DNA from: Pelobates cultripes
Taxonomy: Eukaryota; Chordata; Amphibia; Anura; Pelobatidae
DNA length: 64,000 nucleotides
Reading direction: 5' to 3'
Assembly (NCBI GenBank): GCA_933207985.1
Contig: OW240912.1
Location: 231,295,341 to 231,359,340 of the forward strand
The notes beneath the pieces are model-generated. The model had not been told where the DNA came from. It made no database searches and saw only the letters and a list, made by a program, of their open reading frames with translations. Of the stretch, positions 21,556 to 34,577 are shown one piece after another. The stretch's first letter is position 1, and every line of letters begins with the position of its first letter. The position numbers were made by a program, and so were the translations under genes.

Positions 21556-22785
21556 AACATGCTAAGGTCAAGGGGTGCAGTGAATTACTATACATATGCC
21601 ATTTCTGGGACAAAGAAGCCAGAAATACAAACTAGTCAGAGAATAGCCAATTCAAATACCCAAAAGACAATAGACAGAAAAATAAACTAGCTCTTGAGAC
21701 ACTTAGCAAATGCAACAGGTCACTGTTATGATGGCAAACAATGCTTTTATAGGTGGGGGAATTAATGAAGTAGCCACACCAAGAAACTTGATAGGGCATT
21801 GATAATTATTGTAATGGGCGTTACTGACGTTATGATGCTAGCATGCATGTTCTGCTTCATAAAAAGGGGCATGCGCACACAGGCTGGAGTATTGGTCAGA
21901 ATGAATAGACATGGTGGAAGAAACATGACTGGTGGACCACCACAGTAGGTACAGGAGTTCTCACAGGGATGGGGTAAGGTGATGTCTAATCACTTATTCT
22001 TAATATCCCATCATTAACAGATTGGATTAACATGTCAAGTTGTAGGTATTCTTTTGGTACACCATAATAATTCACTTTGTAACACTTTAATAGCAACAAT
22101 ACTATCTCTGCTCTCTGTGATTGCAAAACTTGGTTTTGCTAACTCATTTTTGGGATTGGATTTCTGAAAACTTTGAACAGAACCTCCCAATTATATTATT
22201 TTTCGGTTTTAGTTTAGAGTCATTATATGGTATCTCTGATATATTATATATATCTTTTTACTGGCTATTTGTCCCTATTACAGTATTTCTGGGGCACTTT
22301 CCATTTGTTAGAAATATTACTCTTTGTATTATATATCTATTCTTAATAATGACTCTTTACATTTAGTATTTGGTTAATTGATATTTATCCTTACACATTT
22401 ACTATTTTTAATGAATTCATTAAAAGTTACATTTTAATTATTAGGTCACTCTTTTCTCTCTTTTTTCTTTATTATTATCGCTTGGGCGAATAGGTTAACC
22501 CCTTTATGAGTGATCCTATAGCTTCCCTCAGTTCAGTTTTTTGCAAAAATATATTTATATACATTTTCTGACTAGGGCATTTGGAGGTGTGCCATTAGGC
22601 GCCATTAGGCAAGATTGTTATCCATTGGATTCTGACTATTAGGAATGGGTATCTATGTTGTACTGTCATCATTTCTTTATTTATCAAGTATTTAACATTA
22701 CTATGAGTTTTTCATTCTTAATTTAATTCCAGTTTATACTCTAAGCGACTGGATATTCTATCCAGTGGTGGGAGTATTTTTGTGA
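21556..22785. other. unclassified block inside the L1-like pseudogene
   Basis: L1-like coding remnants are readable on both sides, but I cannot follow them through these 1.2 kb. A 13-base motif TGATGTCTAATCA occurs at both 21981-21995 and 22783-22797 and could be a target duplication. The block starts near TGTCACAACATG and includes a TATA-like CATAAAAAGGGG near 21860. The plus frame at 22121-22366 has no recognised domain. It may be an old LTR or another insertion; I cannot settle which. Confidence 0.3.
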
Positions 22786-24560
22786 TGTCTAATCATCCTC
22801 CAAACACAACAAAACAGTTGGATGTGGGATTTTGTGTGTTAGTAATGAGTCTGCATTATCCCAATGGGGCTATTTCAATTGGGACCTTAATGTTGCAGGT
22901 ATATCAATTAATCAAGTTGTTTGATCCAATCATAAATTCTAATAAATATGACTGCCTGGTAATACAACTCTAGGTTGGGCATACCAAGACCTCTGCCTGT
23001 TCTAGACCAAATGCTAGTCTGGGTCATTTGTAGGACCATATGAAAGAGGTAAACAGTTATTGAATAGTTTTAAAAAATGTCTTAGATATGAATATTGGTA
23101 ATGTTTAGAGTAAGTAAAGAAAACAGGGTAAGATGTATCTTTAAAAGATTGATTCTAAAGAGCCAATTGAAATAAGGGAGATGCCATGTCTTAAGGTCTT
23201 GTGTTACTGAGTGTACTAAAGGTGTTAAATTTAGGTTGTACATTTTGGTCAGATATGATATGATTGTGCCTAAGTACTCAATATATTTATCAACCTGTGA
23301 GAAAGGAAACAATGTTTGGATTGATCTCTAATGTATAGGGAATGTTTAGGATTTTGCTTTTGCTAACGTTGCTTGAAAATGTGATACTAGGCTGTATTTG
23401 GAGATTTCCCTCAAGACGTGTGGTAAGGAGTCTGGCTCAGAGACGGTAAGGAGGAGAATGGCTCAGAGACAGCAAGGAGATCATCAGTGAATGCTGAAAT
23501 GTAATTGGCAGGTATCTTAAGACCTCTTATATTAGTATTAATCCTAATGGCCTGTAGGAAGGGCTCTAAAGTTAAGCCAAATAGGAGGGGGTAGAGGGGG
23601 CACCTCTGTCTTGTGCCATTTTCAATCATTTTCAATTTGTGTAGGCACAACTGACTGTTGATTAGTATTCTGGTGCTCAGTATAGTGTATTTAGCTTTTA
23701 TCCAGTTAAACCACAATGGTCTTAAGCCCATAAATTGTATAGTGGAGAACAGCAGGGACAAGTCCATCGTGTTATATGCCTTCTTGGCATCAACAGAGAT
23801 TATTTTAATCAGAGTTTTTGACAGTTGAGTGCATTAAATTGAGAACTTTGGTAGTATTACGTTATGCTTCTCTCCCAGGTATGAAACCAGCTTGATCAGA
23901 CTAGACTAGCCCTGTCATAAGTGGTCTAGAGCAGTTGGACAATATTTTTGTAAATAATTTCATATCCATATTTATCAAAGAAATATGGTGAAAACTCCCA
24001 CAATTTGTCAAATCTTTACCTGGCTTAGTGAGAAGTGTGATATGCTTCTAATGCTGCAGGAGATGGCTTTGGGAAAGTAGGCAGTGAATTGAATGATGCT
24101 ATGAAAGTTTGGACCAGAGAATTAGAGAATACTTTATAACATGTTGTAGAGAAGCCATTAGGTTCTAGGCTCTTCCCAAGTGACATTGACTTAATCTCCA
24201 TCGTAAATGCTCATTGGTTAAGGGTTTGTCCAAAGCTTTGGATATATTGTTAGGAATAATAAAATTAATTCTAGATGCTCTCATGTTATGTAATCTGTGG
24301 TGATAGGTTTGGGATTCTTGGTTGGATATCAGAAAGGAGTTGTGATATTGTCCCCTCCGTCGTATTTACTTTAGGGATGAATGTGTTTTGTCTTTTCTGT
24401 GTAAGGGCCTGGACCAGTAATCTTCCACATTTGCCTCCCTGTACACAGTATATGCTTTTAGAGATGAGAAGTTTAAGTTTCATTTGTGTGTTAAGCAAGA
24501 TTTGCAGTTCTGTTCTTTTTTCAGTTAGAGTGCTATACACTGGAATAGATGGGTTCTGTT

Positions 24561-25681
24561 TATAGAAACATAGAATGTGACAGCAGATAGGAACCATTCA
24601 GCCCATCTAGTCTGCCCAATTTTCTAAATACTTGCATTAGTCCGTGGCTTTATCTTATAGCTAGGATAGCCTTAAGCCTATCCCACGCATGCTTAAACTC
24701 CTTCGCTGTGTTAACCTCTACCACTTCAGCTGGAAGGCTATTGCCTTACTTCCTGATATTATTCTTAAACCTTTAACCCTTTAATTTAAGACTATGTCCT
24801 CTTGTTGTGGTAGTTTTTCTTCTTTTAAATATAGTCTCCTCCTTTACTGTGCTGATTCCCTTTATGTATTTAAATGTTTCAATCTTATCCCCCCTGTCTC
24901 GTCTTTCGTCCAAGCTATACATGTTAAGATCCTTTAACCTTTCCTTGCAAGTTTTATCCTGCAATCCATGAACCAGTTTAGTAGCCCTTCTCTGAACTCT
25001 CTCTAAAGTATCAATATATTTCTGGAGATACGTTCTCCAGTAGTGCGTACAATTCTCCAAATGAGATCTTACTACTGTTCTGTACATGAGCACATGGCAT
25101 GAGCACTTCCCTCTTTTTATCCCTCTTCCTATACAACCAAGCATTCTGCTTGCATTTCCTGCTGCTCTATTACATTGTCTGTCTACCTTTAAGTAATCTG
25201 AAATAATTATCCCTAAATCCCTTTCCTTAGATTTTTAGGTTAGGACTCTATCAAATATTGTGTACTCTGCCCTTGGGTTTTTACATCCAAGATGCATTAT
25301 CTTGCACTTATCCACATTAAATGTCAGTTTCCAAAACCATGACTATTTTTCTAGTTTATTTGACATTTGTTTTATCCCCCCTGGAACATCACCCCTGGAA
25401 CATCAACCTTGTTACATATATTAGTATCATCAGCAAAAAGACATACCTTACCATCAAGACCTTTTGCGATATCACTAATAAAATATTAAAGAGAATGGGT
25501 CCAAGCACAGATCACTGAGCTACCCCACTGGTGACAAGCCCATGCTTCGAATATACTCCATTGACTACAATCCTCTGTTGCCTGTCACTCAGCCTGCCTT
25601 ACCCATTCAACAATATTGGAATTCAAACGTAAAGATGTCAGATTATTGATAAGCCTTCTTTGTGCAACAGTGTGAAAAGCT
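24561..25681 (-). mobile_element. 5'-truncated CR1 LINE inside the L1-like pseudogene
   Basis: The sequence aligns by eye with 10753-11910 of the larger CR1, from the ATTCTATG-type 3' tail to within the reverse transcriptase. The readable piece 25144-24773 contains VQRRATKLVHGL. It is more diverged than the first copy, with small deletions, for instance around 24740. It is flanked on both sides by L1-like sequence and so is younger than that element. Confidence 0.88.
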
Positions 25682-26560
25682 TTATGTCAATCTTCAAAAA
25701 CCCTAATATCCCTAATTAGAATTCCCCTTAAGTCACTTTTATGGGTGGGGAAAGCTCAGGGGTGTTGTTGTCTTTGGGGTATTTATGCAAAGAGTCACAC
25801 ACTTGTGGGAAAATTTCTTGCTATAATCTCTTGAGGGTGGGATGGGGGAGGGAAAGTATGGAACGGCAAGAGACAAGGGTGCATGGCCATGTCAGGGATC
25901 TATGCACAATGGTTTGTATGACATATAGCTACATTGGAGGCAAAAAGAACATGTCTAATCATATGTTTTAGATGCACATGTATAGAAAGAGTAGTCCCTT
26001 GTGAAGAGGTGAGTAATCATCCAGCAATGATATAGTAGTGCCTGATCTAATAGGTAATTGAATTTTATGCGTGAAGAGGCAGAATGGGTGATGGAAGGTG
26101 CAGCTGTGTCCATTGCTTTGCCTAAATTATTATTACAGTCCCCTCCCATGAGCAAGATACCTTCAGTAAAGTTGTCCAGTTTATGCAAAATATTACGGAA
26201 AGTATACCATTGTTTCACATTGGATAAAAAATGTTTGCAAATGTGACCTTTGTGAGACCAATAATATCTTTTACAAAAAGAAATCTAAAAAAATATATAC
26301 ACCCTGTTGCTGTGATAGATGGTTTCATATTAGAAAGGGACATTAGCTGCAAAAAGTACACCTCATGACTTGGCCCTTGTACAATTGCTGAAATACCCTA
26401 TAATATATTTGCAGTTGCAGAAGGTAGCAGTGGAATTTGCTCAGAAGTGGGTTTCATGAATATAAAGTACATCTGCCCGTAGGCATTGGAATTCAAATAG
26501 CACCAAGGTACACTTTTCAGGAGTGTTTAGCCTCTTAACATTAAAAGACACTATTTGGAG

Positions 26561-27116
26561 GATGGCCATAATTCCGTGACTTCCATCATATCGGTGTCTT
26601 ATCCAGCCTTTCCAACTTCTCCTTCCTTATGTTCTGTCCGTTGTTTACAGTTACACAAACAATGGGCCATCTCCCAGGCACATGTGGATACCACTACGTA
26701 TGGGGCACATTCATGTAGAGGAGTGGCTGCTTTCAACGTTTTTTTTCTTGATGGACGTCTGGAGGATTTGGCTGGTCTCATTTTGTGAGTTTAATTTTAA
26801 ACTGATTCTACATGTTTCTACATAGATGTCACTTTAAACTTGCAATATGAGCCTCTGTGTCTTGTAATAGAATTATACAATTTTACTATTTTATAATGGA
26901 AAGTCATGATTTTGTAAAAGACACGGAGGTGAGTATTTTCCCTCCTGCTAATACATTTTGTCATTTTTCTTCCCGCCCCGTGTTTTCTCTTTGGATGTAT
27001 TTTATTCACAGGTCTCACTTTGGTTAAGGCAAATACACCAGTGGTGTGGGATGGTTAAATTTCTAGGGCTTCATTGTATTATTTGTTTGCTTTATTTTGT
27101 GATGTGCATGATGATT
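26561..27116. other. 5' flank of the L1-like element and unique DNA
   Basis: May contain decayed L1-like 5' sequence, but nothing readable. The frames at 26555-26788 have no domain. Confidence 0.35.
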
Positions 27117-27564
27117 TTAAAGGACCACTATAGTGCCAGGAAAACATACTCGTTTTCGTGGCACTATAGTGCCCTGAGGGTGCCCCCACCCTCAGGGACC
27201 CCCTCCCGCCCGGTGCTGGGCGGGGAGCTCTCCTCCTCCGATCCTCCTCTGTTCCTCCCCGTCGGCTGAATGCGCACGCACGGCAAGAGCTGCGCGCACA
27301 TTCAGCCAGTCGTATAGAAAGCATTCACAATGCTTTCCTATGGACGCTGGCGTGCTCTCACTGTGAAAATCACAGTGAGAAGCACGCAAGCGCCTCTAGC
27401 GGCTGTCAATGAGACAGCCGCTACAGGCTTTGGGGGAAGGCTTAACCCATTAGTTTCTCTGAAACTGCTATGTTTATAAAAGAATGGGTTAATCCTAGCT
27501 GGACCTGGCATCCAGACCACTTCATTAAGCTAAAGTGGTCTGGGTGCCTAGAGTGGTTCTTTAA
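27117..27564. mobile_element. T2/Kolobok-like MITE
   Basis: TTAA-bounded, with termini TTAAAGGACCACTATAG and GAGTGGTTCTTTAA. Internally it is a chain of hairpins: CCAGGAAAACATACTCG pairs with the following inverted copy, AGCATTCACAATGCTTTCC is self-complementary, and TCACTGTGAAAATCACAGTG forms a perfect stem. It belongs to the same family as 44940-45444 and, inverted, 42104-42450. The frames across it (27079-27520) are non-coding. Confidence 0.88.
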
Positions 27565-30054
27565 TGTGCATAGCTAAGCTGTTATTGTTTTTTGTTGCAT
27601 TTATTTAGTCAAATCATACCATGTTGTTAGCTCTGAATTATCTTTGTATATGATCTAATCATTGGTATCCTGTGTGTTTTCTTGTCTTTGCACTATAATT
27701 TGGTGGCAACTATGTTTGTTCTGGAGTTTATATTTCCTTCGTAAACTCTGGCAGTTTTTTGCAATTGATGGTGACCACGTTACTGGACCTCCATGTTTTT
27801 GTTTGATAGTTTGGAGTGACAGTAAATTCACAAATATTTGTTGGCCTTTGATAATCTGTTTGCTGTCAAAGAAAGCGGACGTTCTGGTGGTGGTGCTTGG
27901 TCAGGGTACAGTGTCAGGATTGGTTGAGGGTATCCCTGTATGATTTTTCAATGTGCGTGTTCTTTCATTGCTGCTATTGTTGTTTAGTAAATAAAGGTTC
28001 AGCAATACTCTCCTCTGTGTCTTTTTTAAAATCATGATGACTTTCCACCATGAAATAGTAAAATCATGTAATTGTATGTGTTACCCAATCATAGAGCTAA
28101 TTAACTATTAACTATTCACAGCGTTATGTCAGCAGGGAGTTTTCTACCTCAAAAGTTTCCTCACTTTACAAAAAAATAAATAAATAAAAATAAGCAAAGT
28201 TTGCTATTCTACTGCAATTTCCTGTCTGCTTGATACCATCCTATAAATAGTAGAAAGACCTGCAATATCTTGAGTGCTGATTATTCAAGTGCCATTATAT
28301 CAAACCACTGAATGACTTTGATTGCGTTTGATTAAGTATGAAATATGTTTTGAATCCAGCCTACCCTCCGTCACCCTCCTACCGTAAATGATAATTAGGT
28401 ATTTCAAATATAGGAGGACATACACTGTGCGTGAGGGAGGGGGAGGAGAAGAAATTACTATATCATGATCTACTCACAAGGGACATTCAATCCTGCAACC
28501 ACTGACCTGACAGCAGGGAAAGATGACCTCACATTTGTCCTGGTTATCACTCACTAATAACTATTAGGGACAATGGTGAGATCTCACACCTGCTGTCTAG
28601 TTGGATAGCATAAGGCCATAGCAGGGGGTCTGGCAGTAAATCTCCACTTTACATTGCAGCCTATTGTCACATACACAAACACAGATAAAAAAAGAAGTAC
28701 TCTCAAGGGAGTCTGAAACAAGCTAAGCTTCACAAGGAGAAACACTAGAAAAATAACATATATTTTAGTCAGCTGGATTTTCTTTGATTTAGCCCTGTGG
28801 GCACTAGATGGATACTTTTTTTTTTTTTTTTACAGTACATTACATACTGACCTGCTTCATAAATGTTTTACTAAATATTAAACTAATACTGTCATTACAT
28901 GTTCATTTGTTTGAATTATTGTATACTTTATATTTTACTTTCCCTTTGTTGCATGGGCAATGTATTTATACAGGTGACACAGATGATCTAAGTGATATAT
29001 TTACATAAAATAGTTTTTTGTTTTTTATATGGGTAAATACAACCTCAACATACGTGAAACAATTTTCCATGAGATATTAATATTTACAGCTTACATTGTC
29101 ATTTGAAAACCCAGTTATATATTGTCACCAGCCTGAGAGGCAATACAGTATATTTACAGGTATTCCACAGGTACCTACAATGTTCAGACCTGTCATCTCA
29201 CATCTCCACCAAAATAAGACTTTAATCAACTGGCCAATGAAATCTCATGACTGGTCTAAGAAAAGTATCTCCCTGACCACATATGGGGAAGTCCTGTGTG
29301 GATAGATGTTATAAGGTGAAAGTGGGAGTAGAAAACCAACGTTGTAGCAAAGTTGGATTCCCTATTACTCTCCATTGTTCTATTCTTCTACTGCATTAGC
29401 AGAGAAGATGAATTAGCCTGACTGCACAGACAAATCAGGGGTGTTTTTGTATTACATTCTGGAACAGGAGAAATTCCTGTTTCATGTAGAAGCAACTTCT
29501 ACTCCACCTACATTTGCCCTTTAAAAAAGGGCCAATACCATAATTGAATGAATGTTAATATGATTAATTAAAAAAGTCACAAGGGAGCTTAACAAGTTTG
29601 GAATGGACATAATAAGTACATAATAAAAACCATGGATCATGGGTTTTTGTTTTTGTTTTTTTTCAGGGACTTAAAAGAAACCAGGTTTATTGGATTACTA
29701 ATGAGTATTCAATTCATATGTAAACTCTATAAGTGAATCCACATGTGTTTGAGGATATATTGGTTAGGCTAAAGCCTGGTGTGGTCTATAACCCCTTAGG
29801 TTAGTTTTCAGAGCCCATGCCTTTGATTAAGCATAGTTAATTGATCCACAGTCCAAAGAACAGTAGTATCAGATGGCCCATATGGTCTTAAAATGAGAAT
29901 CATCTTTCAATACAAATTTTGAAATGTACAATAACTTATGTAATTAAACAAACATTTAAACAAATACTACTTCAAGACAAACACATACAGATTTTTGATA
30001 TATTTACAAACATGCTGCTGTCTAACATCTGCTAGCTGTAATTCTTAAGTAAAA
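27565..30054. other. unique AT-rich DNA
   Basis: No element termini or domain-bearing frames. Short frames at 27662, 28808 and 29096 look random. Confidence 0.45.
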
Positions 30055-30282
30055 AATATATATATATATATATATATATAAAACTACACTGTACTCTATA
30101 TTTCTGATTATTTTCCTATACTCTCCCAGAATACTATTGGCTATATGCAAATACCAGCTACCTTAGCACCAGGAGGGGAGGGGGGGTGGGGGCATGGAAC
30201 GGGGGAGGGTAAGGGGTGGGAGGGAAGAGGGGGGGTATTGGGGACATTCTCTCTGAGGGAGACGGGGTGGGGGGGGGTACCA
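30055..30282. repeat. (TA)n followed by a G-run tract
   Basis: A (TA)n run at 30055-30081 is followed at 30174-30282 by a plus-strand tract dominated by runs of three to nine G, which could form G-quadruplexes. No coding role seen. Confidence 0.85.
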
Positions 30283-31068
30283 GAGGACTCTTTAATGTGA
30301 GGAATACAACTTTACATTTCTAACACTATAGAATCCATTTAAAGTCCTGTTAAATTCTGCAGATAGGAAAAGATTAGCTCTGCACAGCACAATTCAGATA
30401 GAAAAGGTAGTACAAACAATGTCATGAGCTGAAAACACTTTATTTAATTGGTGGCTGTCACTGATTTGCTTTGTACAGTACAGGTGATGCACTGTTTTAG
30501 CTTTTTTTTCTCTACTATATTGTTGTTTATTGCTTTTTAAAAATATTTTGGCAGATGCATTAATTTGTAATTTTTGTATCTGAATTTGAGCATCCACTTC
30601 CTATATACTTTTTAAATTACAAACATTGAAACATAGCAAGGCATCATTTTAAGTTTAATTCAGATAAGTACAAAATATTGCATTAACAAGTAAAAGTTTG
30701 AATAAATTAGAAAAATATTTCTGCCAATTGAACACTATATCAAGAGACGATGCGTAACATAATACTACAAACCAAAACAACAATAATAAATTAGTCATTT
30801 GTACGTAACACCTGCCATTAGTGGAAGCAGCAATCAAAGTCGCATGGTTATTTAATTTATAACATTATTATTATTTATATATATATATATTTTTTAATAA
30901 AAACCTTTATCAATCACTCCAAGATCGTTTTATCACAATTCCCACCACAGAAAAATAAATAAAAATATATTATTCCTGTGGAACCACTAGGCGCCATTTT
31001 CAATAATATACGGAATGTCAAGATCAAATAATAATAAGAGCAAGTTCTTCCCCTTTTAACTAGGCCTT
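30283..31068. other. unique AT-rich DNA
   Basis: Nothing recognised. The frames at 30394-30597 and 30655-30837 have no domain. Confidence 0.45.
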
Positions 31069-31800
31069 TCAAAATGCATGCATTGGATTTCCTTTAAAGC
31101 AGCAGCCATGTTCCATCCTGCCGTGAGGTATTAACTCACACTGAACACAGCTTGTCTCCAAGGACCCTCCCGGCCCTTTCGTCATGTTGTGCTGACATTT
31201 TAATCGTGCTTTTGTGGGAGCTGGCTGGCAGTTTGTCATCAGGAATAGCACTGCAAGGGGCCTGAGCTGGCTGCTAGCAGAGGCAGCAGCTAAGGGAAGG
31301 AGTCCATTCTGACAGACTGAGCAATAATCTGAACTTACTGCACTGAGCCTGTGGGACACCAGCCGGACCGCTTTATCTTCTTCATTAAAGTGCGCTAAAA
31401 AAAAAAATCCATTTTCCTTTAAAGTCCCAGGAACAGATGGAGTAAAATTAATTGCGCCATTAAGTCCCGATAGACAATACCAGAGTGGTTTTCTTTCAAT
31501 GGTGCATGTGTGTTACAAAGTGCTCTTCGTAAAAGGCAATTACTGCAACATTTGCCATAAAATAAAGGTTGCTTTAATGGGCAATAAACACAGGCTTCAA
31601 ATTTTGTATGAAATGGGTCTCCGAAGGGTGCTGTTATAGGCAGCTCAAAGGCACAACTGACTTTAGTATTTTGCCCTGGCTCCAGCTCAGCTAGCTCTAA
31701 AAACAATGATTTCCACCCTTGGATATTTTCTAATAGAATTATGTATGTCACATTGGTCTGTGAGCACTTTCTTTCCAAACCACATTCTCTCTGGGATTCC
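31069..31800. other. candidate conserved non-coding cluster
   Basis: A 700-bp island of balanced composition in AT-rich DNA. It has no repeat signature and carries short motifs such as TTAATTGCGCCATTAA (palindrome-like, homeodomain type, near 31447-31462) and CTTTAATGGGCAATAAACA. The two minus-strand frames (31069-31359, 31419-31778) show no family motif and no splice context. I think this is more likely regulatory than coding, but that is inference from texture. Confidence 0.35.
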
Positions 31801-34577
31801 AGTCAGGAAACAGAGAAAATATTACCTAATGGATGCATGTCACATATATATAGGATTTGCATTTTTTTGTTTTACTATCCGTCTGTTTTTATTTAGAAGG
31901 AAATGATCATTTAAAAAACAATATTCATAATGAAATATCCATAATATTTTTTATGAATAAACATAACCTGTAGACGGCATATATGGCGGCTAAATGGAGT
32001 CAGTATTTTTGCTATTTATTTCCATATTTAGGTATATTACCATTTAAAGAGTGTGTGTATTAAGTCGAGTCTTATTTTATTCTCATCAAAAAAAAAAGTA
32101 TGCGTAGAAGGTTAAATAAAACAATTTTGTATGACTTCAGATTTTATGCTAATTCTTCTATTAACCCTTTCAGCTAAAGCTACATATACAACATTAAGGT
32201 GGCAGTCGCCAAAGTCAAGAATGATTCAATTCCTTGGCAGATACAGTCAGGACCATTGCTGGAGGAGATGTATGTTCTCCCCAAATGGACTTGGCACACA
32301 GTACACAAAACACATACAAGTAAACAAAATGGTCTGAGTTGATGTCCTGTGGAAAACTAGACAAAAATAATTACCAGTGACTTTATGTCATAGTTTAAAG
32401 CCAGGAACCCATCTCCACAAATAATACAATAGTGAATATATTATTATAGATTTGAAGTGGGAAACATTTATTCTGTAGTCTAGTAATTTTCCTGGCTAAC
32501 CATCTGGATTTTTCTATGCTATGCTTTAGGACATGATGATATCTACATTATCAACTCCCATTTTAGAAAAAAATCAATGTACAATAATATTCCATCCAAC
32601 TGCAGAGCATATTGAGTTTGTGTGTATATATATGCGCAAATCACAGAAATTCTACTTTAGTTTAGATAAGGGCCATTGTGCCTCAAGGTTCCAAAACATG
32701 ATTTTTTTAATTAGTCATATGAGACAGCTGAAGGTAATCAATGTCAGTACTTTCATTAAACACATTTTTTATCCTATCGTAGGTAGAGTTATTCACTAAA
32801 GACCAAGTGGCCCTGGACCAAATGGGTCAAAACCATCCACTGCTGTGCAGAGCCATTTGGATGGTGGAATTTATTGATGTCCGGCTTTTGTAAATCAGGC
32901 CCTGAATGGACGTGAATATGGTCTGGATTTCAACCGAACTGATTGCCGCCGGACAGCTGAAATCCCAACCGAAATAAATCTGGGCCTGGAGACTTCAACT
33001 CTGGGCACGGTTTAATAAAAAATCCAAATGATTTGCCCGATGGCAGCACTAGCAGTCAGCAGGTAAATAATTAAAAACCTTGTTAGTGTGAGGGTTAATT
33101 ATTTAGTGCCTGACCAGCATTTGCTAGCCACTCGCCACATTAAAATAATTTTGTATTTTTTAAAAATATAATAAGACCTACTATAATGGAGGTAATGTTT
33201 CTCAATATACCTCCACCAGCATATCTGCAACACTGCCCAGTTGCTGTTGGCTGTCAGAGCATGCTGATTAGTTGGCATACTAGCAAAAGTGTAGGACATT
33301 GTTCCATGCTCTGTGATAGCTGTCATAGTGTAGGAATGACCACAAAAGAGCTTTCTTCACGGAGCACTCATTCTGCGGCAAGCCCTCCATGAATAACTTT
33401 TTACATTTTTAAAAAATTTTTTTAATAAGTGGCATTGGTAGTCATGGATTATTATATAGCTTTTATTGGGGCTAAAGAATAGAAAAATTAAAGAGAGAAG
33501 ATTTCTGATGGAAATCATTTTTGTTTTTTTTACCAGGCCTTTGATTTTTTAGCCCCTCCTCACTATTATTAAGGTGACGGGGAGGGGGTAGGTAGGAACT
33601 TTTTTTTAGAGATGGCTAGGGTATTGGGTACCCATAGCCAACCAAGGAGGGCTACTATTATTTGGGGAGCAATGGCATGCCCACCTGTCCATTTTATAAC
33701 TAACTGGAGCCCCACCAAACCACCCATGGGTGGGAGTAAGGGGATCGGACTGTAAGTTAACCACCTTTATTTTGAATATTAAGGCACCGACCTGCCAGCA
33801 TGGATGGGGCCAGGGCAGGAGTCAATTGGGCCCCCGCCAGTTGCTTATTGTTGCACCTGTCATGCATGGGTGGGGACAGAGGCAGGTCCCATGCCTCAAA
33901 AATTTAAAGTTGCCCCCACCTGACTCCCATGAGTGAAGCCATTGGGGAGACTCTGTCCTACTATTATTTAACATGCCAAGGGGAACAATGACTGCCCAGT
34001 GGTGAGTTTTTAATATTTAGTACTTATTTAGGTGAAGCAAATGCACATGTAAACAAAAGTGGGATAAAATTATGGGTTTTGACCCTTGGTCTTTTTCAGA
34101 TATCACTACCTGTGACTAAATGTAGAAGTTTATTCTAAATTATAGTATCCACCCCAAATGTGACACTTCCAGTTTATAGCAAGTGAAGTAGAACAAGATT
34201 GACAGCAAGGGTGTATAAGTAGGGGTACATAGTTTTAATATATTAAGAATTAAAGGGCAAGTAAAAATTGAGTTAAAAATGAAAGCTTTCGTTTTTGTGA
34301 AAACATTTTAAAATTTGAGAAAGGAGACTAGTTAGCAATGATTTTTTTTTTTTTAAAGTGAGGTTGGATCATGAGGTATTTAGTGATGATTGACAAAAGC
34401 CCAAGAGTCTGGTTGAATGTAAAAATTAAATTTACCCTTTATATCAAGGGTTGACAACTTGTATGTATGTTGGAGAATTTTGCATGTGTCATGTACGGGT
34501 GTTGGAGCTGCTTTGTGAGGCTTTGTGTTTGTATATGTTGGCTATGTGTGGTGATGGTTTTGTGTATGGGTTGTATG
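31801..34577. other. unique DNA, with a repeat-like GC-rich part
   Basis: AT-rich to ~32790. From ~32800 to ~33970 the sequence is richer in GC. It contains recurring GCATGGGTGGGG/CCCATG blocks (33725, 33805, 33865) and runs of CC/GG suggestive of an old non-autonomous element whose ends I cannot find. A shorter relative of the 32900-33010 part (GGACAGCTGAAAT...) appears near 46215-46280. Confidence 0.3.

Larger units (their letters stand above)
20560..26560 (-). pseudogene. decayed L1/Tx1-like LINE ORF2
   Basis: Fragments on the minus strand follow L1 ORF2 order. The endonuclease start (LRADVLYIHETHF) is near 26475-26545 and the GD-N box (GGDCN, from GGDFN) near 26150. A linker with SGRLL-like CGRLLVQAL is near 24395. 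RT begins with a PGKDL-type block and SDQAGFIPGR near 23890, then KAKYT, ENGTRQRCPL and the catalytic FTDDLL (~23470), then YLGT (~23270) and GRGLGMPNLELYYQ (~22990). The C-terminal domain around 20600-21320 includes SNYKQLTK and KAPSIRD. There are many stops and frame changes, so it is ancient. A CR1 copy (24561-25681) and an unclassified block (~21556-22785) interrupt it. Confidence 0.8.

Noticed and set aside
22121..22366. 81-codon plus frame as a separate gene
   Set aside because: Hydrophobic chance frame in AT-rich unclassified DNA; no start context or domain.
26818..26960. Possible exon ending at GAG|GTGAGT near 26930
   Set aside because: Very AT-rich, with weak acceptor and composition like surrounding decayed LINE flank.
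27079..27520. Minus-strand frames of 60-81 codons
   Set aside because: Lie inside a T2 MITE whose hairpins and GC content create chance open frames.
31419..31778. 119-codon minus-strand frame as a host exon
   Set aside because: No recognisable motif and no convincing splice sites; better read as non-coding.
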